DNA of 33,750 nucleotides from a virus. A program made the translations under genes and the position numbers. The notes beneath the pieces were generated by a model, which worked only from the letters and a program-made list of their open reading frames with translations, did no database searches and was not told the DNA's origin. Of this stretch, positions 1 through 6,600 are shown one piece after another. The stretch is from positions 1 through 33,750 of the IMG/VR virus record IMGVR_UViG_3300031841_002006. One strand, given 5' to 3'. How positions within the stretch are numbered: the first letter of the stretch is position 1; each line of letters starts with the position of its first letter.

Positions 1-344
1 TTCATCGTGTTAAGTTTGTAGCTGAAAATTGGGTTAAAGCTGGTCACAGATCTGGAAGTAATACTCATAATGTTTCTGCTACAATATCTTTAAAAGATGA
101 CGAGTGGAAGAAAGCTGGTGAGTGGATGTGGGAAAACAGAGACTGCTACAACGGTCTATCAGTATTACCTTATGATGGTGGTACTTATACTCAAGCTCCG
201 TTTGAGGACATTGACGAAGCTAAGTTTAATGAAATGTCCAAAGTATTATCTGAAGTTGATCTAACTAAAGTTATTGAAACTGATGATAACACAGACTTGT
301 CCGGCGAACTTGCTTGCGCTGGCGGTAACTGTGAAGTTGTTTAA
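1..344 (+). CDS. nrdJ: Adenosylcobalamin-dependent (class II) ribonucleotide reductase, C-terminal fragment
   Basis: The reading frame is open from base 3, so the 5' part lies outside the window; the internal Met at 126 is not the start. The visible 113 residues contain the HNVSATI and LPYDGGTYTQAPFEDI segments characteristic of the monomeric, B12-dependent ribonucleotide reductases found in many marine phages. The protein ends in CAGGNC followed by EVV, a C-x4-C pair matching the C-terminal shuttle dithiol that re-reduces the active site of class II enzymes. The enzyme makes deoxyribonucleotides without oxygen dependence but needs host or scavenged cobalamin. It is followed 23 nt later by a histone H1-like gene on the same strand and both converge on the virion operon. 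Class assignment rests on the C-terminal signature only; the radical-site region is not visible. Confidence 0.88.
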   Translation, partial: HRVKFVAENWVKAGHRSGSNTHNVSATISLKDDEWKKAGEWMWENRDCYNGLSVLPYDGGTYTQAPFEDIDEAKFNEMSKVLSEVDLTKVIETDDNTDLSGELACAGGNCEVV

Positions 345-364
345 TTTTAATTTTAATTTTATTT
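341..364. repeat. Short TTTTAA tandem spacer
   Basis: The spacer between the reductase stop and the next start is a short array of three TTTTAA-like units with no G or C. It provides the AT-only leader for the downstream gene in place of a Shine-Dalgarno site. It could be simple slippage-generated repeat sequence or a translation-promoting A/T leader; nothing further can be said. Confidence 0.4.
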
Positions 365-367
365 ACT

Positions 368-565
368 ATGCAAGAAATCGAAAACACGTTACAGAACATG
401 TATGAATCACTAATGGCTACTCAAACTGACTTTGATAAGTTTAGAGACGGTAACAAGTCTGCTGGAACTAGGCTTAGAAAAGCCATGCAAGACATAAAAA
501 GTCAAGCGCAAACAGTTAGAGTTCAAGTTCAAGAGATTAAAAACTCTGAAACAGTAACTGCATAA
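368..565 (+). CDS. Histone H1-like (Hc1-type) small basic protein
   Basis: This 65-residue protein has the layout of the short histone H1-like proteins widespread in Bacteroidota: an amphipathic N-terminal helix, a central KFRDGNKSAGTRLRKAMQDI segment (about residues 24-43), then a helix rich in Lys, Arg and Gln. The GNKxAGTRxRKAxQDIK pattern is the family signature as I remember it. Such proteins are thought to bind nucleic acid, and a phage copy could compact phage DNA or act on the host nucleoid; the role here is inferred. The start is preceded by an A/T-only leader with no Shine-Dalgarno. It sits between the class II reductase gene and a strong terminator, so it is the last gene of the plus-strand unit. 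The alternative is an unrelated small coiled-coil protein, which the AGTR motif makes less likely. Confidence 0.7.
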   Translation: MQEIENTLQNMYESLMATQTDFDKFRDGNKSAGTRLRKAMQDIKSQAQTVRVQVQEIKNSETVTA

Positions 566-570
566 ATAAT

Positions 571-604
571 AAAAGGGGAGCTTATTAAGTTCCCCTTTTT
601 TTTT
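571..604. terminator. Bidirectional intrinsic terminator between convergent operons
   Basis: AAGGGGAGCTT (573-583) and AAGTTCCCCTT (587-597) form an 11-bp stem with one G-U wobble and a 3-nt loop. The plus-strand transcript ends in a T tract running to 604. The minus-strand transcript also runs into T-rich sequence (TTTTATTATT) because an A-rich stretch lies on the left side. The hairpin lies between the plus-strand gene ending at 565 and the minus-strand gene ending at 646, so it can serve both units. Confidence 0.88.
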
Positions 605-645
605 AGTATAATTGGTTGTTTTGGTTTTATCTCGGAATATTATAA

Positions 646-1020
646 CTATTGTCTTCTTAATATAACGCTAGCAGCTTCATTATCTTCGTCAAGTCGAATT
701 AAAAATGTTAAACCAGAGACTATTGAGAAATTATCAATATCATTATTAAATTCTGAAACATTAGAGCCAGCTTCAAAAACCCCACTCAAAACATTGTCAT
801 CGTCCCAAACAAAAGTAGATCCTGTAGGTACAGGTATAGATTTAAGCACGTATATAGCTCCATCTGTAGATGTAGTACCGTTCAATGAAGGATTACCTAG
901 TATTAAGTCGAACCCAACATCTTCAGTATGCGTGTTAGCAACTATTAAGCCTATTATGTTTTGAGTTCCAACATTAACAAACTTATTATTAGAAAGTTGT
1001 ATAGTATCTATTTTTGCCAT
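646..1020 (-). CDS. Small beta-rich virion/appendage protein, hypothetical
   Basis: This 124-residue protein has no catalytic motif, signal peptide or membrane segment. It alternates hydrophobic and polar residues in short strands separated by Gly/Asn/Asp turns, as in small phage beta-sandwich proteins. The order is a strand with IIGLIVANT, a second with DLILG, then IYVLKSIPVPTGSTFVWDDD, then FLIRLDEDNEAASVILRR. The layout (a per-subunit response, then 'I-P-x-G-x-T-F-V', then a C-terminal strand) resembles small structural proteins of marine phages. It is the last gene of the minus-strand operon, with a single base between it and the preceding gene, and is followed by the bidirectional terminator. 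A head decoration or fibre-tip role is an inference from composition and position. Confidence 0.6.
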   Translation of the reverse strand: MAKIDTIQLSNNKFVNVGTQNIIGLIVANTHTEDVGFDLILGNPSLNGTTSTDGAIYVLKSIPVPTGSTFVWDDDNVLSGVFEAGSNVSEFNNDIDNFSIVSGLTFLIRLDEDNEAASVILRRQ

Positions 1021-1021
1021 G

Positions 1022-1528
1022 TTATAATCTAAATATATCTACAGTTGTACTACTAAGTCTCACCGCTCTAAAAGTACCAGAAGTATCAGCCTCAACTTTT
1101 ATATTACCAGTTAATGTTACATCTAAATTAGAAATTATACCTACTTCAGGGCCACCTGCTATTGCTTTATTTATTATAGTAAAATCAAAAGCTGCAAAGT
1201 TTTCAAACAAAACTTCTGAAATAAAATCTGTAGCTCTTGGCACTTGAATAGATCTAGGCACAGATGGATCAATAGGTAATATACCGGCAGAGAAAAAAGT
1301 ATTATTAGGCACTGGAGTGTGATCAGAGTCTGCTAAAGTAACAACTCTTCTACCTTTTACTTCTCTAAATTGCCTTCCATTAAAAAGTGTTGCTGGTGTA
1401 GTAACTATACTTGCTGATCCAGACTTTTGCTTTTCAAAAAAAACGTCTTTATCAAAGCGTATTTCTTGAGTTTCTACTTTTCTTCCAAAATAGCTTATAC
1501 CAGGTGTTCTAATTTTTTTTTTAGCCAT
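1022..1528 (-). CDS. Hypothetical structural protein (168 aa)
   Basis: I do not recognise this family. The N-terminus is strongly basic (MAKKKIRTPG) and is followed by a stretch with FGRKVETQEIRFDKDVFFE, a central region with two or three beta strands, and a C-terminal half with regular strands (GIISNLDVTLTGNIKVEA and FRAVRLSSTTVDIFRL) that looks like a beta sandwich. There is no membrane segment or catalytic motif. Its start codon overlaps the stop of the upstream gene as TAATG, so translation is probably coupled. It lies in a run of four small beta-rich proteins at the promoter-distal end of the virion operon and is therefore most likely a minor virion or appendage component. Confidence 0.55.
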   Translation of the reverse strand: MAKKKIRTPGISYFGRKVETQEIRFDKDVFFEKQKSGSASIVTTPATLFNGRQFREVKGRRVVTLADSDHTPVPNNTFFSAGILPIDPSVPRSIQVPRATDFISEVLFENFAAFDFTIINKAIAGGPEVGIISNLDVTLTGNIKVEADTSGTFRAVRLSSTTVDIFRL

Positions 1529-2028
1529 TATAAATCGTAAGCTATAAGCATGTCAACAGTAACTGTACCGGTAGAAGACTTCATTTGCACTTCATCTGCC
1601 GTTGCAGTAAGCCCAGTCACATTTTGAGTTCCTTGTACTACGTCGTCAGCTGGAGCTGAAGTAGAACTATTGCAGTCAAATACTAAGCTAGTAAAATACA
1701 TAGCTTCACCAGCAGCTATTTTATAATTTACTTGCTTGTTGCTAGTAGCGTCGCTTAATTGCAATGTTAAAGTTGCGCTAGCATGAGTATTTCTAAATCG
1801 CATATACTTAAATTTATCAGAATCATAAGTTCCCATAGCTTGAGTAGCGCCAGAAGAAAACTTAGCTACTTGAGTAAACCCTGTTCCTATATTAAGTTTT
1901 TGCTCATTAAAAGCATCTACGTTTGCTATTTCTAAATCAAAATCAGCGCCAGTAGTTGTGTAGTTGTATTGAAAACCACCACTAACTACATTAATATTTT
2001 CTGTTATGCTAAGTTTTAAAGTTCCCAT
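1528..2028 (-). CDS. Beta-rich structural protein, possible relative of the 120-aa protein upstream
   Basis: This 166-residue protein is rich in Thr, Ser, Ala and Asn and contains short strands such as FKYMRFRNTHASATLTLQLS, then an AAGEAMYFTSLVF turn-strand, and a C-terminal VTVDMLIAYDL strand. The same order occurs in the 120-residue protein encoded at 2495-2857: a strand with Y-x-(R/K)-N, a turn with 'x-P/A-x-E-x-x-x-F', an 'A-x-A-D' turn, and a final strand ending in a Tyr. The two may be paralogues or share a fold. Its start overlaps the stop of the DUF5675 gene as TAATG. A virion surface or receptor-contact role is an inference. Confidence 0.58.
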   Translation of the reverse strand: MGTLKLSITENINVVSGGFQYNYTTTGADFDLEIANVDAFNEQKLNIGTGFTQVAKFSSGATQAMGTYDSDKFKYMRFRNTHASATLTLQLSDATSNKQVNYKIAAGEAMYFTSLVFDCNSSTSAPADDVVQGTQNVTGLTATADEVQMKSSTGTVTVDMLIAYDL

Positions 2029-2495
2029 TAATCGTAGTCTATATATTTTATTGTTACTTCCTCGCCTTGCTCAATGGCTTTTGCAATACTAGGATATATT
2101 CTTTTGTAAGCATTTACACTTTTACCAACAAAACCATCAGGCAACAGTTGGTTGTTTTCTTGAGCATCACCTACAATTAAGCATCCAGCTGTATGCTCAT
2201 CTGTATTACCAGTATGAATAAGTATATATTCAAAGTTAGGTACATCAACTATATGAAGCATGCCGCGATGAAGCCCAGGATATTTCTTAGTATATCTACT
2301 ATGAAAACCACCTTCTTTTCTTAACTTTATGCTATACACGCCAGCTGGAACTCTTGTCTCTCCTTTAACTTTTAAAGCTCTTCTTTCGTCTTCTAAAGTA
2401 TAACATAAAAAGTGTCTGCCTAAATCACTCACTTCAAACAACAATCCTGAGGTTGAGTCTGACTCTGAGCTAAATCTTAAAACTTCTAGTTGCAT
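2028..2495 (-). CDS. DUF5675 protein, YkuD-like putative peptidoglycan-active enzyme
   Basis: This 155-residue protein matches the DUF5675 family, common in phages and mobile elements and distantly related to the YkuD L,D-transpeptidase fold. The recognisable parts are an N-terminal 'x-F-x-C-Y-T-L-E-D' strand-turn (residues 28-36), V-P-A-G-x-Y (49-54), a conserved middle with GMLHIVDVPNFEYILIHTGN (78-97), and a T-x-G-C-L segment. His94 and Cys105 occupy positions equivalent to the YkuD His and Cys pair. The likely role is in peptidoglycan cleavage or remodelling during lysis, or as a virion-associated enzyme. The enzyme class is inferred, as biochemical activity of DUF5675 is not established to my knowledge. 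Both ends are joined to neighbours through TAATG overlaps, and three small membrane proteins lie a few hundred bases upstream. Confidence 0.78.
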   Translation of the reverse strand: MQLEVLRFSSESDSTSGLLFEVSDLGRHFLCYTLEDERRALKVKGETRVPAGVYSIKLRKEGGFHSRYTKKYPGLHRGMLHIVDVPNFEYILIHTGNTDEHTAGCLIVGDAQENNQLLPDGFVGKSVNAYKRIYPSIAKAIEQGEEVTIKYIDYD

Positions 2496-2857
2496 TACGA
2501 CTTAGTCCAATAGCCATATTCTAAAACGCAGGTTGCTGTATCAGCCTGTGCTTCTAATCCTACAAGTCCGTTTAAAGGAAAAAATGCAAATTCTTCAGGA
2601 CCTAAATTCATAAAAAGAACTGCCGCGTCGGTTTTTATACTAATAAAATTAGAAGTATCCATGTTTTTTAAATAAACATAATTAACTGAACTCACTGTAC
2701 TAGGTATTATAACTGTCTCTGCTGTATGCAATATATTAGATCTACCTACGTTTACAGCGGGATTTCCTACTGTTAAACTATCAGTGACTGAAATAGACAA
2801 AGCATCAGTAGAAGCGTTAGTACTTACTAAAGTTAATGTTGGTGTTAATGTTGCCAT
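2495..2857 (-). CDS. Small beta-rich virion/appendage protein (120 aa)
   Basis: The protein is rich in Thr, Ser, Val and Asn and lacks signal or membrane segments. It has the recurring pattern of small phage beta-sandwich proteins: a Val/Thr-rich N-terminal strand region, then VYLKNMDTSNFISI, then a turn with LGPEEFAFFPL, then LEAQADTATCVLEYGYW near the C-terminus. The last three elements parallel those of the 166-residue protein encoded at 1528-2028. The stop codon overlaps the DUF5675 start as TAATG. A role in the outer virion, for instance as decoration or fibre protein, is an inference from composition and context. Confidence 0.6.
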   Translation of the reverse strand: MATLTPTLTLVSTNASTDALSISVTDSLTVGNPAVNVGRSNILHTAETVIIPSTVSSVNYVYLKNMDTSNFISIKTDAAVLFMNLGPEEFAFFPLNGLVGLEAQADTATCVLEYGYWTKS

Positions 2858-2871
2858 TTTTTATTAATTTT

Positions 2872-3096
2872 TTAATTGTTATCACAGCATTTTATAGCTG
2901 CTAATTCTTTTTCTAATTCATTTATTTTATCATCGTTTTCATTGATGATTTTTATTTTCTTTTCTAAGCGTTGCTCTAGCACGTTAATATCTTCTTCTAG
3001 CTGACCTATTTGACTATAGGCTACTCCCATAGTAAAGATTACACCTACTATCCATATTATATTACCAACGTTTACTTCGAGGTTTTTACCTATCAT
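2872..3096 (-). CDS. Small membrane protein with coiled coil; lysis candidate
   Basis: This 74-residue protein has one predicted membrane segment (about residues 12-30, IIWIVGVIFTMGVAYSQ) followed by a continuous charged heptad-like helix (32-68) and a terminal Cys-Cys pair (70-71). An N-terminal anchor followed by a periplasmic coiled coil resembles the architecture of inner-membrane spanin subunits and of some holin-type proteins, but the sequence is not recognisable as either. Its start overlaps the stop of the 70-residue gene by 11 nt. It forms a three-gene run of tiny membrane proteins with the next two genes, just upstream of the DUF5675 enzyme, which supports a lysis cassette. This remains an inference. 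Confidence 0.6.
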   Translation of the reverse strand: MIGKNLEVNVGNIIWIVGVIFTMGVAYSQIGQLEEDINVLEQRLEKKIKIINENDDKINELEKELAAIKCCDNN

Positions 3097-3298
3097 TTTT
3101 CTTTATAAACTCTAGTATTATATTTAGCTTTTCTTTTACTTCGTTCATTTGCTCACGCAAAGATTCGTGTCTTTTTTCAAAACCAACTTTAACTTCCTTA
3201 ATACTAAAAAAGAAAAATTTATATAAAGCGTATAAACTACCCATAAGTAAAACTATAGACAGTCCATAATTTTCGATTAGTTTAAAAGCTTCTTCCAT
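3086..3298 (-). CDS. Small membrane protein with coiled coil; holin-like candidate
   Basis: The protein has 70 residues with one strongly hydrophobic segment (about 12-32, LSIVLLMGSLYALYKFFFF) followed by a charged amphipathic helix (35-68). It starts at a TAATG overlap with the upstream 78-residue gene and overlaps the downstream gene by 11 nt, so the three are translationally linked. Size and topology fit a holin-type or spanin-type protein, but no family-specific motif is visible. Any small phage membrane protein would look similar. Confidence 0.6.
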   Translation of the reverse strand: MEEAFKLIENYGLSIVLLMGSLYALYKFFFFSIKEVKVGFEKRHESLREQMNEVKEKLNIILEFIKKNDR

Positions 3299-3534
3299 TA
3301 TCCTATAAATATTTTAGCTAAAGCAGCGGCTACAGCGGCATATAACACCCATATAGCTTTAGTCATAGTTTTTCTAGCCGTTGTGTTTTCATTTACTCTA
3401 GCTGCTATACCTTTATCAGGATCAAGCAGTTGCTTGGTAAGCATGTCTAACTTTTCATCCATCTTGTCAAGCTTTTTATCCATTTGATCCATACGTTGCT
3501 GCATTAGTGCTATTTCTTTATCCACCGGTTCCAT
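3298..3534 (-). CDS. Coiled-coil protein with C-terminal membrane anchor (XhlA-like layout)
   Basis: This 78-residue protein begins with a heptad-repeat helix rich in Met, Asp and Lys (about 8-37; MDKKLDKMDEKLDML pattern) and ends with a hydrophobic segment (59-76, AIWVLYAAVAAALAKIF). The layout of coiled coil followed by a C-terminal anchor is that of the haemolysin XhlA-type phage lysis accessory proteins. It follows the 2347-residue protein with an 18-nt gap and is coupled through TAATG to the next small membrane protein. The lysis role is inferred from layout and neighbours. Confidence 0.62.
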   Translation of the reverse strand: MEPVDKEIALMQQRMDQMDKKLDKMDEKLDMLTKQLLDPDKGIAARVNENTTARKTMTKAIWVLYAAVAAALAKIFIG

Positions 3535-3551
3535 TATTTTATTATTACATG

Positions 3552-3632
3552 TTAATTATGAGCGTAGCAACGACCAGACTTATTAGTTGTCGTATTTTTA
3601 CATCTTACACCTATGCTAGTAAAAGCAGAGCA
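3552..3632 (-). other. C-terminal Cys/His zinc-knuckle-like tail of the giant protein
   Basis: The last 26 residues contain Cys2322, Cys2332, Cys2343 and His2346, with the connecting pattern T-S-x-G-x-R-C-x-N and S-G-R-C-Y-A-H. Similar short terminal modules occur on large phage proteins and probably bind one zinc ion. Function is unknown; a role in nucleic-acid or partner binding is a guess. Confidence 0.72.
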
Positions 3633-6600
3633 TTGTTTTTTATCACTAGTTTGTTTTCCTTTTCCTTTTTTCTTGGCTTCTTTGACTTCTTTATCTGGAT
3701 CAATGCCAAGCTCGTAAGGACTATAACCAAGCATTACAGCTAACCTTTGATACCTAGAGTTTTGATCGTCAAAAGCTTCTCGCATATTATTTATTTTTCT
3801 AATAGCTCTATCAGTAGGTATATTAGTAACACCTTCAATTACTGGAGCAGCTGTCGTCCATAAAGGATTTCTAAGATCAAGCTTACTCATTTCGCTTATA
3901 GCATCTTTGTTCCACTTGTAAGTTCTAAAACCTTTGTTTATTTTTCTAACTTTAGAGCCTATAGCAGGTGATATATTGACAGCTTCTAATATTATGTTAG
4001 CTTCATTAGCTCTTGGTCCTTTTTCAAGCTCTTGAACTGCTTTTAGCATAGTATTTTTAAGTGTAGCTATAACACCGCCAGCAATACCAGAACCTCTAAG
4101 CATAGTGTCAACCATGCCGTTAAGTATACGCTCGATCTTAGTGTCAAAAAGCTCTTGCTTTTCTTCTTCGTCTTCGTGGTCAAATAGCATAGCAAACAAA
4201 GCATTTTGCAAGCTAAGGAATATCATATTTTGAGCAAAGCCATAAAAAGCAATACGAGCTAAATGCTGCTTAGCATCTCCTGTACCTCTAGAAAGTCCTA
4301 ATATAGCTTTCTTAAATATTCTAGCTTGCTGCATTGGATAATTCTGGAAGTTTAACAAAAGTCTACCAGCATTAGAAACTTGTTGTTGAGATATACGATC
4401 AGGTCTTGAAGACTGTTGCGACTCTTCTGTAGAGTTTCTAAAATCGTTAAATGCTTTTTCTTTAGCTTCAGCTTCACTCAAACCCTGCTTAATATAAGAC
4501 TTATATCTATTTCTGTAAAATGTAGCGCCACCAGCAGAAATTGCAAAACTATCAGCGATTTGTGTAGGTAAAAAACCTTTTTTAAGCAAGTATGATATAG
4601 CGGCTTGCGCTTTGTTAGCAGCGCCTGCCACAGCAGAAGCTATCTCAGCAGTTTGTATATCAGTTTTTAGTCCTTTACGTCTCTGTTTTAAAAAGTCAGA
4701 GTTAAATATCATAGTAAAGTCAGACCAATATTGTTTTTGATTAGCAAATGCTCTAGCAGCTTGAAGAGGATTATTATCTGTGTAATTAACGTAGTTTACC
4801 GTAGATATAGTTTGTAGTAAAGCTGATTTAACGTTTAAGAACATTATAGCACCAACAGAGTTATTTAGCCAACGCATCCACTTGTTAGATATTGCGTCTG
4901 TACTACCTTCTGATCTTGTTCTACCAGTCTCCATACGGTATAACACATCTTCAAGTGCTGATCTAAATCTACTACCGTAAGTGGCTTCTACTTTGTTTAA
5001 ATTAGCTTCGCTAAATATTTCGTTTTTATTTTCAACCCACTCAGTTAAAAATTCAGCTCTACGTATTTTCTCAGATACTTCATTAACATCAGAAGCAGTA
5101 CTACCTGCTGTCCAGTATTCGCTAGGTTTAACGTAACCTTGCTCAACATTAGTTAAGATACTAAGTCCGTTAGCAAAAGCCATAAGATCACTATCTCTAG
5201 CCACTACTCTTACTAATTCTGCTTGCTCAGTTTCAGATAAGCCTGGTATTTCTATGCCTGCTTGATCCCATAAATAAACTCTTATTGCGTTGTCATAAGT
5301 AAAAGTCATTCCTGGTATCATATCACCTAAACTATCAGCTACTTCAGGAAACTCTTTTCTTAAATTAACCCAGTCATTTATGATAGTTTGTCTAGATTGA
5401 TCAAGCTCCGTATAAGCTCTTGAAAATGGATCTATTAAAGCTTCTTTAAAAAACTCTAAATCTTTATTACCTTGTTCGCCTTTGCCTACAAAGTAATATA
5501 ATAAACCCTCAAAGTCGTCAGCTGAAGGCGGCACAAAAACTTGAAACTTACCTTTATTTTTACCAAGCTTTAACGCTTTAGCTCTAGAAAACGCCTCATC
5601 AAAAGGTACGCCTTTAGTTCTTTCAAGCATTTTGTTAAAGTCATCGCTCATCGTTTTGCTAAACTTAATTCTAGCTTGCTGAACTTTTGACTTCACGTCA
5701 AATTGATCTAGCATGTTTTGGACAGCTTGTACGTTTTTAAGCGCATCATCTGCAAAGTAAAAATCATTGTAACCGTCAGCTACTTTGTCAGCAACCCATA
5801 GTGCTTTAGCTTCAGAAGTAGAGTTGCCTAGACCTGTTATATTTTCCAAAGGTATATCTAAGCCATTTTGTTTTAAAAACTCTTTAATGGCAGGTGCTGA
5901 ATCCGCGGGTCTAGCTGTTAGCACAAACATATCTTTAGTGCCAAACTTGCCAGCTAGCTTTTTAGCTTTATTTAATAACGGCGCAGGTTTACCATCAACA
6001 ACTTTGCTAAACTCTGAAAAATCAAACTCATAACCAAGATCTGCTAAATCCTCATAAGTAGCAGCATACTGCTCAGGTGTTAACGTGCCTTTAGTTCCAT
6101 CAGGTCTAGTATATTTGACTAAAGATTTACTAGTAGCCAGCGTGTCATCAAAGTCTAATACAGTTATACCTTTAGTTGGTTTATTGACAGTTCTAGAAAA
6201 TCTAACAGCTTTACTTAAAGTACTTAAATCTTTAACTTCCGTAAGCTCTATAGGAACAAAATCTATAATGCCGGTATCTCGCATTTTTTGTAGTTCTGCT
6301 CTAGCTTTTGTACCAACAGCATATCTGCCTCTACCACCTGTACTTTTATGGCCTTCTGACTTTAGTATATTATCTATTTTTTTAGGTAAAACATGAACTC
6401 TAGCTTGATCTAGTATTTCGTTTAAAACTTTTTTAGCTTTCGCTTTGTTTTCGTTTTTAGCGTAAGCTTTTAAATAGCTAATCATATCTTTAGCTGTTAT
6501 CTCATGCTCTAGTGTTAGCTTGCTAGCCGGTAAATTACTTTTATCCGTAACGCTCGCGCCCATTGTGTACATTTTTCTAACAGCGCCTCTTTGATCTACA

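Noticed and set aside
126-344. Separate 72-residue gene starting at 126
   Set aside because: The frame is open upstream to base 3 and the upstream residues continue the class II reductase signature (HNVSATI), so this is a C-terminal fragment of one gene.
1014-1247. Plus-strand open frames opposite the virion genes (for example 1014-1247, 5785-6396, 9607-9882, 24204-24401)
   Set aside because: Each is the antisense of a well-supported minus-strand gene, with composition explained by the complementary codons, and has no leader or neighbours on its strand.
6141-6155. DFDDT read as an RNA polymerase catalytic D-x-D-x-D loop, as in the virion polymerases of crAss-like phages
   Set aside because: The third Asp is replaced by Thr, and matching HAD motifs II, III and IV follow at Thr1560, Lys1597 and Asp1616/1617, so it is a HAD nucleophile motif.
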